Shown piece after piece: positions 56,546-63,920 of a stretch of 63,920 bases of DNA. The notes under the pieces are model-generated. The model was not told the origin of the DNA. It did no database searches and worked only from the letters and a program-made list of their open reading frames with translations. The DNA comes from a virus, in IMG/VR virus record IMGVR_UViG_3300044464_000029, positions 1 through 63,920 of that record; one strand, 5' to 3'. Made by a program: the position numbers and the translations under genes. Numbering within the stretch: position 1 is the stretch's first letter; every line of letters begins with the position of its first letter.

Positions 56546-56869
56546 TTACCTCCCAGTTGGGTTTTCCAAGTCTGTATAACGCTTGTGCCATTTGCTAAGT
56601 CTAGCTGCTTCTCTTTCATCTTCCATCTGAGTATAAAGATGAGACATGCAATACGTACCACTCTTAGCATAACGACTGTTTCGTAATGCAGTAAATCTCC
56701 AGTAAGCAATAGCTCTACAAGCAAATCTCAAAGTGATTTCTGCACGTTGTTCATCAGTGCCTGTATACAACTTTAGTGGTGCATTGTGTCTTGTCGAATC
56801 ACAAGTAGTTGAATTCTTAAGTCGCTTTATCCAAGGTACTTTTTCAAGAAAAATTCTTCGAGTTGACAT
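56546..56869 (-). CDS. Hypothetical protein
   Basis: 107 residues, starting MSTRRIFLEKVPWIKRLK; basic, helical, with AEITLRFACRAIAYWRF. Overlaps the exoribonuclease gene by 26 bases. Unrecognised. Confidence 0.5.
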   Translation of the reverse strand: MSTRRIFLEKVPWIKRLKNSTTCDSTRHNAPLKLYTGTDEQRAEITLRFACRAIAYWRFTALRNSRYAKSGTYCMSHLYTQMEDEREAARLSKWHKRYTDLENPTGR

Positions 56870-57365
56870 TGCTAATGTGATACCACGCTTCCTTTAACCA
56901 TTGTGCATCAGCCAAAGCATCGTGTGCCCCCTGTGGGTCCTGTACAGGTAGCTCTGGATTTCCTTGATAGTACTGAAAGGTCTTAAGATCATTGGTGAAC
57001 ATCGGAAAACCATTGGGCAGTTCCATCATTCGACCAAAGAGCTGACACAACACTACGTGATCGTAAGCACCATAGTAAGCCCACAGACGTGGGTTGGTTT
57101 CGCGAAGAACGAAGTTTCGCACTTCTTCCGCAATCAAGCTACGACTCTTCACATCAGGGTGATTGAAATCAAGCATTGTATCTTTGGTTGGCAGATGTGG
57201 AACTACATTCTCCACCAACCAATCGTACTTGAGAATATCACTCCATGGCATGGTTGAATTAATTGCATAGTAAGTATCACCATACTCATTAACCATACCA
57301 ATTGAGATCAACTCGATCGTCTTACCATTCTCAAGGAATTCTGTATCATAAAAAATCTTACCCAT
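56844..57365 (-). CDS. 3'-5' exoribonuclease (DEDD, Rv2179c-like)
   Basis: 173 residues. IFYDTEFLENGKTIELISIG carries the first Asp and Glu; WAYYGAYDHVVLC the second Asp; GAHDALADAQWLKE the final His/Asp, giving a DEDDh set. The opening matches the actinobacterial Rv2179c-like exoribonuclease family. Could degrade host RNA or process phage transcripts. Confidence 0.75.
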   Translation of the reverse strand: MGKIFYDTEFLENGKTIELISIGMVNEYGDTYYAINSTMPWSDILKYDWLVENVVPHLPTKDTMLDFNHPDVKSRSLIAEEVRNFVLRETNPRLWAYYGAYDHVVLCQLFGRMMELPNGFPMFTNDLKTFQYYQGNPELPVQDPQGAHDALADAQWLKEAWYHISNVNSKNFS

Positions 57366-57703
57366 TATTCTCCTAATAAGGCTCGACGTAGATTTAATGT
57401 TTTGTTCTGTGATTTCTTACGATCAAGTGTACCAATGATAACTTGTCCAGGTGACAAAGCATCATGACTCCAGGTTCCATCACGAAGTCTCCAAATTACC
57501 AACTGAAGATGTGGCCAGATTGGATGCACTGTTTGTGCAACAAACGTGTGACCATCGATAATAGAGCCTGGCACTAAATCAATCACCTTCAATTCTGAAT
57601 TTCCTAAAGCTATTCGTGCTTCAACAAGCTTCTGTAGTTCGTCTTTCTCTTCTAGGAGCTCTGCATATAAACGAGGTACTTTTGGAAAATCTCTATCAGA
57701 CAT
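57365..57703 (-). CDS. Hypothetical protein
   Basis: 112 residues. A coiled N-terminus (LYAELLEEKDELQKLVEAR) then a beta domain with GSIIDGHTFVAQTVHP. Its last codon overlaps the exoribonuclease start (TAATG). Unrecognised. Confidence 0.55.
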   Translation of the reverse strand: MSDRDFPKVPRLYAELLEEKDELQKLVEARIALGNSELKVIDLVPGSIIDGHTFVAQTVHPIWPHLQLVIWRLRDGTWSHDALSPGQVIIGTLDRKKSQNKTLNLRRALLGE

Positions 57704-57705
57704 TA

Positions 57706-57906
57706 TTATCCTATCTTATTAATCCCAAAAGCAATCTTCAATGCTACTATAAGCCTAGTAACTTCTTCCTCATTGATTGTATCAACACCTGTTAGAACAT
57801 GAATCTTTATTCCTGTTGGACCTGTTGATAATTCAGTTCGACCAGATTCAGAACGAAACAATAGTCGAGTTGGATTTTCGTTTTCATTACTAAGTGGCTG
57901 TGTCAT
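57706..57906 (-). CDS. Hypothetical protein
   Basis: 66 residues, starting MTQPLSNENENPTRLLF; a beta domain then a helix (EVTRLIVALKIAFG). Unrecognised. Begins one base after the preceding stop. Confidence 0.5.
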   Translation of the reverse strand: MTQPLSNENENPTRLLFRSESGRTELSTGPTGIKIHVLTGVDTINEEEVTRLIVALKIAFGINKIG

Positions 57907-58095
57907 TCAGTGTTCACTTTCTTCAATTAATGCTTTATGCATCACCGTAACTAGTCTGGCAAGTGCACTCAATGGAGAATCACCATCTGCATCCCAATTA
58001 CCATCGTTGGTACATGCATACCAATAACCTTGAGGATGCATTCTGGTTTCATTGTCAGCAAATGTGAGTTCAAAACCTGGTTTATCTTTATCCAT
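57907..58095 (-). CDS. Hypothetical protein
   Basis: 62 residues from the ATG at 58095, overlapping the nuclease stop (TAATG). MDKDKPGFELTFADNETR, then HPQGYWYACTNDG and a helix. Unrecognised. Confidence 0.5.
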   Translation of the reverse strand: MDKDKPGFELTFADNETRMHPQGYWYACTNDGNWDADGDSPLSALARLVTVMHKALIEESEH

Positions 58096-59378
58096 TATTC
58101 TGTACTCGCTTCTTTCTCCTCCCAATAATGTAGCGTTTTCTTATCAAAAAGCGTTTTTAATGTATAAACAAAATCTTCACCCATGTTGAGTCCAAGACAT
58201 GGCTGCTTAAACATGCACCAGTTACAACTGAATCGTCCTGGCATAGGATACACCCGAGGATTGCCAATCATATCTTTGGCTTCGAGTGCAATAACTTCAC
58301 CAACGTTTTTGATTTCATTTGCATTCTTGTGTATCTTATTACGTTGTGTAAACTTTGGTCCATCAGTTTGTAGCCAACTTAAATACTTATCATACAAACC
58401 CATTTGCCAACCATCAGGATCACCCTTTTGAAAGATTGGTTTGGCTAATTCATACGTAGTCATAAACTGTCTAGATGTTGAATACAGCTTGCCTTGATAT
58501 TTGCGAGTGAGCAGTTCTGGCTCCATTGGATATGTCTTCTTGATTTCAACATAAACAAAGCCAGCACAATCGATACCATATTTATGTAGAGCCCACAGGT
58601 AAGTTGCTACTTGATCGTCTAATTGTAGAAAGGACGCTTCAGCGTCTTCATCTAGAAGTCTAGCCGTCGTTTTCCAATCAGCAATCCAATATCTTCCAGT
58701 ATCATCTTGGAACAAGGCATCCAGACGTCCACCGTATGTTACCGGCAATCCATTCCAAACAACATTTCTATACAATTTTTCGTTAAGAGCTACTTCTCTG
58801 TCTTCAGCACTTAAGCTCTCTTGCCATTTGTCGTGATGTTCAATGCCTGCCTGAGATTTCTGCCAACGCTTCCAGCATGGATCACACTTACACCACATCT
58901 GTGTACCAGTATCAGGATCATCCAATGGTACTTCAAATGATACTTCTACTCTAACGGGTGTCCAACCCTTGTCATAGTGTGGCGTCATGTTGTTACAATA
59001 GTATTTGATCATGTTTAGACCAAGTTCAAGACGATCCTTATACGATTGAAGAATTAGCACGTCTGGATCTATGTTCATTTTTCGGTAGCTTTTTAGCTGT
59101 TCTGCGCACTTCCGCTTGAAGGCTACCAACGCCAGTCCGGTACGAATTTCCAACGGGTCGGTCCAGGTACGGGGCTCGTAAAAAATTTCCATAGCTTCAT
59201 GGAAAGCCACCCCAAACTCTAATGGTTCAGGCGTTGTCTGCGGATAATACATATCCCGATAGACCCATGACCATCTTCTACGACAAGAACGCCAAGCTCG
59301 ACGCTCTGACGTGTGGATTTGATGGGACAGATGCCTATCTAAATACCACTGGATTTCTTCAGGAACTACGAGAGGCAT
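58095..59378 (-). CDS. PD-(D/E)XK nuclease, Cas4/RecB-like with Fe-S cluster
   Basis: 427 residues. Cys32 (RSCRRRW) plus CNWCMFKQPC near residue 390 form the four-cysteine iron-sulphur signature. LEFGVAFHEAMEIFY is the conserved His helix; GGRLDALF and YWIADWKTT supply the catalytic Asp and DxK. Cas4- and AddB-type exonucleases produce single strands for recombination, fitting the nearby Sak4/SSB genes. Confidence 0.8.
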   Translation of the reverse strand: MPLVVPEEIQWYLDRHLSHQIHTSERRAWRSCRRRWSWVYRDMYYPQTTPEPLEFGVAFHEAMEIFYEPRTWTDPLEIRTGLALVAFKRKCAEQLKSYRKMNIDPDVLILQSYKDRLELGLNMIKYYCNNMTPHYDKGWTPVRVEVSFEVPLDDPDTGTQMWCKCDPCWKRWQKSQAGIEHHDKWQESLSAEDREVALNEKLYRNVVWNGLPVTYGGRLDALFQDDTGRYWIADWKTTARLLDEDAEASFLQLDDQVATYLWALHKYGIDCAGFVYVEIKKTYPMEPELLTRKYQGKLYSTSRQFMTTYELAKPIFQKGDPDGWQMGLYDKYLSWLQTDGPKFTQRNKIHKNANEIKNVGEVIALEAKDMIGNPRVYPMPGRFSCNWCMFKQPCLGLNMGEDFVYTLKTLFDKKTLHYWEEKEASTE

Positions 59379-59441
59379 TTGTTATCCTTTGTTAAGTTTC
59401 CATGACCACACATAGGTTGTCCTATGTATGATCAAAGCAAC
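59379..59441. other. Short gap with hairpin
   Basis: 63 bp containing ACATAGG-ttgt-CCTATGT (59409-59426), a 7-bp hairpin between the zinc peptide and the nuclease gene. Possibly a processing or attenuation site. Confidence 0.4.
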
Positions 59442-59588
59442 TTATTTTGCTAGATTGTGCATCTTATCATAGTGTCCGATGTGGAATGGAACGTTGTTCA
59501 TGGCGGGTCTATATGGATTAGCATTTAGATCATATCTTTGTATCTTTTGCCAAAACCATATCTTCTTACCACACTGCCCACAAATCAT
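59442..59588 (-). CDS. 48-residue zinc peptide
   Basis: MICGQCGKKIWFWQ at the start is a typical zinc knuckle; the rest is polar with two His. AAGGTGTAAT precedes the ATG. Too small for confident assignment. Confidence 0.5.
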   Translation of the reverse strand: MICGQCGKKIWFWQKIQRYDLNANPYRPAMNNVPFHIGHYDKMHNLAK

Positions 59589-59596
59589 ATTACACC

Positions 59597-59770
59597 TTAG
59601 AATGGTTTATTTGTATCTGTTCTTCCATCGCCTTCATCATACTTGATGTGCTTGTCAGATGCTAGATCTGCTTTCCAAGCGGCAGCACTACCAGAATGAC
59701 CACAAGAACATATCCAATAGCATCGTTCATCTTTGTCTTCTGGATAAGTATATATTTTATGTTCAGTCAT
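59597..59770 (-). CDS. 57-residue zinc-ribbon protein
   Basis: Starts MTEHKIYTYPEDKDE, then WICSCGHSGSAAAWK, a C-x-C-x-x-H motif. TAATG overlap with the VWA gene. Unrecognised. Confidence 0.55.
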   Translation of the reverse strand: MTEHKIYTYPEDKDERCYWICSCGHSGSAAAWKADLASDKHIKYDEGDGRTDTNKPF

Positions 59771-60792
59771 TATGCTGCCAGATAAAGATACTTAGTGCCA
59801 GCCTTCAACTTACGATTGACAGAAGTAGACTGTACGTATACTGCATAGTCGGCATTGAAATCTGGTCTAACGCGAACTTCTGCATCTGGTAGATTAAGCA
59901 TGTTACGAGCATCTGCACCTACATAAACCTTAGCACGCGGACCACGTTCTACAATTGCGATGACCTTCTGTGGCTGAATAGTTTCAGTCTTACTCAGCTC
60001 ATAGAAGCCCTGGCCAATAATGTATTGGAACCCACAGTCAACAGTGAACTGTCTAATCTCTACATCATATGGAACTGGTACTAGCTTATACTTACTAGCA
60101 GCAAGAGGTTTGAGTCCTGCCTGCTTGATTGTAATCTTGTTAACAGTCTGGGCATCTGTTGAGAATAGTCCTGTGGTGGATCGAATACCAGTTGCCCGAC
60201 TAGTCATGTAATTGTCAGTAGCAACGCGGATACGCTTGCCAACCTCTTCAACACCAAGCTTGGAAGTTGCATCCCAAATCTCAATGTTGCCTGGAGGAAA
60301 TCCAAAACGCTTTGCTTCGAACTTTCCATGTGAATCTGGAACTAGTGCTGCAAGAGTCCAATTGTCTGGAAGTTTCTCGATATGTTCCTTAAGACTACTT
60401 GATGTACTATCGCTACCATTCTCCTGTCCATCAGTCAGAACGTAGACAAGGAATGAGTGGTCGCCATAACGTTCTGGAATTTCTTTTAAATCATCAATAG
60501 TCTTGACAGTAGCATCGATTAACGCAGTGTTTCCATATGGCTTATAGTAGTTAGCAATACTTGGAAGTCGTAGTACATCCATATCCCATACAACACAATT
60601 AATATCGTGAGTATAGGAGAAGGTCCAAACTGAGATCCTTGTTTCTTGATCTAGTTCCTTTGAACGCTGAGCTAGATAAGAAATCTGCGCATCAGCAACT
60701 TGGATGAGACTTTGTGCTACGTTAGTCATTGAGCTAGAAGCATCCAGTACTAGCCCGATGTGATTGATAATGTTTGCTGGTTTGTTTTTCAT
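59770..60792 (-). CDS. VWA-domain protein
   Basis: 340 residues from the ATG at 60792 (AAGGAAAAAT ahead). LVLDASSSM (MIDAS DxSxS, about 15-22), a Thr in NTALIDAT and Asp in VLTDGQENGSDS complete the metal-ion-dependent adhesion site. The C-terminal half is a beta domain. VWA proteins usually mediate complex assembly; in phages the role is unclear. Preceded by a striking direct repeat at 60818-60859. Confidence 0.8.
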   Translation of the reverse strand: MKNKPANIINHIGLVLDASSSMTNVAQSLIQVADAQISYLAQRSKELDQETRISVWTFSYTHDINCVVWDMDVLRLPSIANYYKPYGNTALIDATVKTIDDLKEIPERYGDHSFLVYVLTDGQENGSDSTSSSLKEHIEKLPDNWTLAALVPDSHGKFEAKRFGFPPGNIEIWDATSKLGVEEVGKRIRVATDNYMTSRATGIRSTTGLFSTDAQTVNKITIKQAGLKPLAASKYKLVPVPYDVEIRQFTVDCGFQYIIGQGFYELSKTETIQPQKVIAIVERGPRAKVYVGADARNMLNLPDAEVRVRPDFNADYAVYVQSTSVNRKLKAGTKYLYLAA

Positions 60793-60817
60793 ATTTTTCC
60801 TTAATGTTAAAGTGTCC

Positions 60818-60859
60818 ATGTGCACGTACGTACTCATTAAATCAAATGTGCACGTACGT
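60818..60859. promoter_or_regulatory. Tandem 14-bp repeat with internal palindromes
   Basis: ATGTGCACGTACGT occurs at 60818-60831 and again at 60846-60859, 28 bp apart. Each copy contains the self-complementary GTGCAC and ACGTACGT. It lies 25-65 bp upstream of the VWA start, the expected place for an operator spanning about three helical turns. Confidence 0.6.
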
Positions 60860-60872
60860 GGTCAAAGAAACT

Positions 60873-61004
60873 TTACGTTGCTGGTGTTTGTATATTTAGA
60901 ATCCAATTCCAGAACCCAGCCCAAACCTCTGGTACTCCGGCCCTGATCATGACCAATATTGCTAGAAATCCAATTACCATTAGGATCTTCTTGAAAGTTC
61001 CCAA
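60873..61004 (-). CDS. 43-residue membrane peptide
   Basis: TTG at 61004; starts MGTFKKILMVIGFLAIL, one membrane helix, then PEVWAGFWNWILNIQ. An overlapping ATG frame looks less protein-like. Moderate to low confidence. Confidence 0.4.
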   Translation of the reverse strand: MGTFKKILMVIGFLAILVMIRAGVPEVWAGFWNWILNIQTPAT

Positions 61005-61027
61005 AATTCATATCCAATCTTAAATTG

Positions 61028-61237
61028 TTATTTCTTAATTATAATGCTAACAGAAGGTTGTGGACCACTTGGACTAGTGTTAGGTTTACCTGTTTGATTC
61101 GGACAGGCATTGTCTGCACCGGGTGGTGGATGACAAATTGTATCATCGCCACACTTAGCTGCCATACCAAGCACAGTAAGTACTAATGCTGTAATGGCAA
61201 TTGAGATCTTAGTGATCTCCTTTTTCCCAATAGCCAT
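61028..61237 (-). CDS. Membrane-anchored Pro-rich protein
   Basis: 69 residues from the ATG at 61237 (AGAGGAAGGACCAAGTC ahead). One helix (KISIAITALVLTVLGMAA) followed by CGDDTICHPPPGADNACP and a Pro/Ser/Gly tail. The Cys after the helix could be a lipobox-like or disulphide site. Possibly exported. Confidence 0.5.
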   Translation of the reverse strand: MAIGKKEITKISIAITALVLTVLGMAAKCGDDTICHPPPGADNACPNQTGKPNTSPSGPQPSVSIIIKK

Positions 61238-61658
61238 GACTTGGTCCTTCCTCTTCCCAGTCCTGTTGTAGTTCATCTTCGTCTGCATCTGGCTTAGCGG
61301 TCGATTCTTTTTCACCATTGTCAAATGCTTTGACTACATCTTCAACTGGTTCATCTTCTTCGTAGAAATCATTGACTACAGTATCGTCGTCACGTTGCAA
61401 ATATTCCGCAACACCTTCAACATCTACAGCAGTTGAATCATTCTCCACTACTACACCAGCGAACTCAAGCTTAGCAGCTTGAATACCTTGATAGTTTTCA
61501 CATTCGACTGGACCACTATACCAGGTAAACGAGCAACCGCAACCAGCTTCACCTTTGACGTGATTCCAACCACCTGCTACGTGCGCGATCCACTCGGTAG
61601 TACCGCTGGCGCCAAAAAATTTCTGTATAAATTCTATCCAATTTTCATTAGTAATCAT
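61209..61658 (-). CDS. Acidic hypothetical protein
   Basis: 149 residues. An N-terminal ordered part (NENWIEFIQKFFGASG, then KGEAGCGCSFTWYSG) and a long acidic C-terminus (EEDEPVEDV, DADEDELQQD). Overlaps both neighbours (ATGA upstream). Unrecognised. Confidence 0.5.
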   Translation of the reverse strand: MITNENWIEFIQKFFGASGTTEWIAHVAGGWNHVKGEAGCGCSFTWYSGPVECENYQGIQAAKLEFAGVVVENDSTAVDVEGVAEYLQRDDDTVVNDFYEEDEPVEDVVKAFDNGEKESTAKPDADEDELQQDWEEEGPSHGYWEKGDH

Positions 61659-61924
61659 TTTTCCGACTTCTTTTTAGGTAAGTGAGTTGCTAATTCAACA
61701 AGAGATTCACAAAAATTTACAATTGCATCATTGAATTGATCTCTTACTTGTTTTCTTTCAAGCCATTCATTATGTAACTCAACGATATGTTCAGCTAGTT
61801 CTTTGGTATCAAACTCAGAAATTAAATAATGTAAATTTTCCGAACTCATCACTAGCCATCTTGATTCGGATTCGAATTCTGAATCAGATTGCAACCACCA
61901 TTGACAATTTATATCGTCACGCAT
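61655..61924 (-). CDS. Hypothetical protein
   Basis: 89 residues from the ATG at 61924, overlapping the helicase stop (TGATG). MRDDINCQWWLQSDSEFES then helices (TKELAEHIVELHNEWLE). Unrecognised. Confidence 0.5.
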   Translation of the reverse strand: MRDDINCQWWLQSDSEFESESRWLVMSSENLHYLISEFDTKELAEHIVELHNEWLERKQVRDQFNDAIVNFCESLVELATHLPKKKSEK

Positions 61925-63334
61925 CAATCATCATCCTCATCACTAATTTCTTCAAGCTCTGGATCGAACTTGCTATCACCAATCAGTCTTCGAATCCATT
62001 GCCATTTTTGTTGAATTACCTTGATACGTTTGCCATCGATAGTATCTTTGGCAATGATATCAATAACTTGAACGGCTGATTTCTGTCCGATTCGGTGTAG
62101 TCTATCTTCAGCCTGAAGATTCAATGCATTGGACCAAGATCTGTCTGTGAAAATAACAATACTAGCGGCAGTAAGTGTGATACCAACCCCACCAGCAGCA
62201 ATAGTGCCAGCAAATACCTGTATCTTGCCATCTTGGAAGCCAGAAATGATTCTAGAACGTTCATCACTCGGCGTTTCTCCAATGAACTTCCCACAGGTAA
62301 TACCCTTCTTCTCCAGCCGCTTAGCTAACAGTTTTATTACCTGAGCAAATTGGCTGAACACTACAACTTGTTGTCCTGTGGACTCTATTACATCCATGAC
62401 AGCATCGAGCTTACTTGATGGTTCAGATAGCATCATCTTTTGACGTTCATTGTCCCACTCAGCAAATGCACAAGCAAACTGTTGTAGACGAGTAAGCTGG
62501 GCAATAACTACTGGGGCAACTACCGGCAAATGTTCTTGCTCACCGATCCAAGCTAACATATCATTCTTCATTGAGTTATATGCTCGACGTTGCTGTGGGT
62601 GTAACTCTACATCTATCTGGGTATAATATTTCTCAGGTAGATCAAACAGCACATCTTCCTTCTTTCTACGAATGTAGAAAGCTTCCATTTCTTGCTGTAA
62701 TCTTTCAGGATTGTTAACTCCAACAATTGTTTTATAACCATTGAAGTTATCAAACATAATATGATCATTATAGTATTTCCAATAGCTGGACCAATACTTA
62801 GGATACAACCAATTTAGAATACTCCAGAGATCATCTGGCTTATCAAATGCTGGTGTACCTGTTAGTGCACTTTTATATCCAGCAGGAATTTCCTTTAGAG
62901 CTATGGACTGCTTGGACTTTCTATTCTGAATTGCGTGTGCTTCATCTGCTATTACGTGAAACCACTTTACCTCTGTTAGTTCAGGCATAAGCCGAAGAGC
63001 TGGCCAGTGACAAATGAATACATCATATGCGTCTCCGGCCAGCTCTTCTACAAAATAGCTTCGATCTTTATTATTGATAGGTAAAATCCGCAAGTCAGAT
63101 GACCAAGCAAACCATGCCCTAGTCCAAGTAGAAACCATAGCTAGTGGGCAGATAACTAGTGTCTTAAGTTTGTGATTTGGAAAATCTGATCTACGCTTAA
63201 GATCCAATGCAATTGCCTCTATAGTTTTCCCGAGGCCCAGGTCTCATGTCGTCACCTATGAGAACGGATTTAACCCTCTCAAGTTTTTCAATACATTCCT
63301 TCTGAAAAGGAAACAATTTTAATGGTGACGACAT
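61924..63334 (-). pseudogene. SNF2-family helicase, frameshifted in Walker A
   Basis: Encodes a SNF2/RapA-like ATPase: LKLFPFQKECIEKLERVK at the start, Walker A split as GDDMRPG and LGKTIEAIALD, Walker B IADEAHAIQN, TGTPAF, and C-terminal VVVFSQF, LTAASIVIFTDR and QAEDRLHRIGQ. One extra G in the GGG run at 63236-63238 shifts the frame inside the P-loop; removing it restores one continuous protein of about 470 residues. The ATG at 63334 has a near-perfect GGAGGTGAT ahead. Either a real inactivation, an exploited shift, or a sequencing error. Upstream lies an HNH gene carrying a second copy of this N-terminus. Confidence 0.7.
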
Positions 63335-63336
63335 TT

Positions 63337-63867
63337 TTACATCACCTCCCCAGCTCGGAAGCGTCTAACCGCTTCATACCGACATGTTCTACATTCTCGC
63401 CATCCTCTTGGATCAACATAGATGTTTTCACCAAAAAAGTCATGACCATTTATACATTCTGTTTTCAAAATTCCGTTCAAACCTCGCCTTTGATTTTCTT
63501 TATGTGTCACAGCTTCTAAATCATGAGGACTTACACATTCATGAACACGACACAAATGATCTATGATCAAACCATCTGGAATTAATCCATGGAAAATCAT
63601 ATAAGTTATTATATGCGCTGGACGTTGATTCTTACGTTGATTGTTGAACTTATCTCGATAGCGCCAAGCATATGTTCCATAAAGAGCAGAACCACCTAGT
63701 GCACCGGTCCAAATCCAACAACCATCGTCGTTTAATCTGATTTTCTTTAGGAAGAGTTCTATTCTCATTCCAAAAAGTGGACCTGGTTCATCATAATCAC
63801 CAATTAGTACTGCCTTTACTCGTTCTAGTTTCTCAACTGCCTCTTTTTGGAATGGGAACAGTTTCAC
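63337..63867 (-). CDS. HNH homing endonuclease fused to a helicase N-terminus
   Basis: 176 residues from the GTG at 63867 (AGGAGG ahead). Residues 1-33 (MKLFPFQKEAVEKLERVK, then VLIGDYDEPG) copy the N-terminus of the SNF2 helicase next door. From MRIELFLKKIRL it is an HNH nuclease (CWIWTGALGG, IIDHLCRVHECVSPHDLE, KENQRRG) with a C-terminal zinc finger (CINGHDFFGENIYVD, CRTC) like that of the LAGLIDADG protein at 41030. It appears to have entered the helicase gene within the P-loop and to bring its own replacement for the displaced gene start. Confidence 0.75.
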   Translation of the reverse strand: MKLFPFQKEAVEKLERVKAVLIGDYDEPGPLFGMRIELFLKKIRLNDDGCWIWTGALGGSALYGTYAWRYRDKFNNQRKNQRPAHIITYMIFHGLIPDGLIIDHLCRVHECVSPHDLEAVTHKENQRRGLNGILKTECINGHDFFGENIYVDPRGWRECRTCRYEAVRRFRAGEVM

Positions 63868-63876
63868 GATCACCTC

Positions 63877-63920
63877 CTAACGGGTTTCTCCACCTGTTAA
63901 TGTCTGATCTAAGATGAATC
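63877..63920 (-). CDS. Possible C-terminal fragment of an upstream gene
   Basis: An open frame from the window edge ends FILDQTLTGGETR and TAG, ten bases before the HNH gene's start. Too short to identify. Confidence 0.3.
   Translation of the reverse strand, partial: FILDQTLTGGETR

Noticed and set aside
362-62297. CCTGTGGG explained as a recurring peptide motif
   Set aside because: It is read in different frames and on both strands and also lies between genes, so a shared peptide cannot explain it.
63238-63244. Seven-base insertion in the helicase P-loop
   Set aside because: A single extra G in the GGG run explains the frame change and keeps RPG in line with EPG of the duplicate copy.

Overview
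The window is part of a tailed double-stranded DNA phage genome, A+T-richer than typical actinobacterial DNA. An actinobacterial, perhaps Streptomyces-like, host is inferred, not proven. The clues are a DUF2637-type membrane protein (a family of Streptomyces plasmids and phages), TGTGA-N6-TCACA operators (the Crp/GlxR consensus), a DUF2786 protein, and many GTG starts. A tape measure, tail tube and frameshifted tail chaperones without a visible sheath suggest a siphovirus. I see no integrase, tRNA gene, CRISPR array or endolysin.

Layout: (1) 1-11.2 kb, minus strand: very small, tightly coupled genes (TAATG and ATGA overlaps), many of them zinc-ribbon or one-helix membrane proteins. They are punctuated by about a dozen nested-hairpin elements lying between a stop codon and the next ribosome binding site. 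A strong promoter at 9994-10022 drives a GC-richer gene. (2) 11.2-18.5 kb, minus strand: a block unlike the rest. Nine consecutive small genes are each enclosed by their own 25-30 bp inverted repeat, the hexamer TGTCCG is very dense, and Crp-like palindromes sit between genes. About 600 bp of regulatory DNA then separates it from the rightward genes. (3) 18.5-43.75 kb, plus strand: the virion module. It runs small terminase, a Tad2-like anti-Thoeris protein, large terminase with a class 3 intein, Mu-type portal, protease/scaffold, decoration protein, major capsid, head-tail connectors, tail tube, frameshifted tail chaperones, tape measure, tail tip and fibre genes, and a homing endonuclease. 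A bidirectional terminator at 43750-43773 closes it. (4) 43.8-63.9 kb, minus strand: replication, recombination and nucleotide metabolism. It includes MazG, a RuvC-like nuclease, a SLOG protein, a uracil-DNA glycosylase/DNA polymerase A fusion with an intein, a PrimPol-helicase with a second class 3 intein, a DUF669-like protein beside a Sak4-like ATPase, a DEDD exoribonuclease, a Cas4-like nuclease, a VWA protein, and a SNF2 helicase interrupted by an HNH endonuclease.

Main novelties: the inverted-repeat-enclosed genes; the genome-wide 8-mer CCTGTGGG in both orientations and in all reading frames; the nested-hairpin intergenic elements; a bipartite motif with fixed 12-bp spacing; and two homing endonucleases next to synonymously recoded duplicates of the gene end they interrupt. 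All counts and alignments were made by eye.
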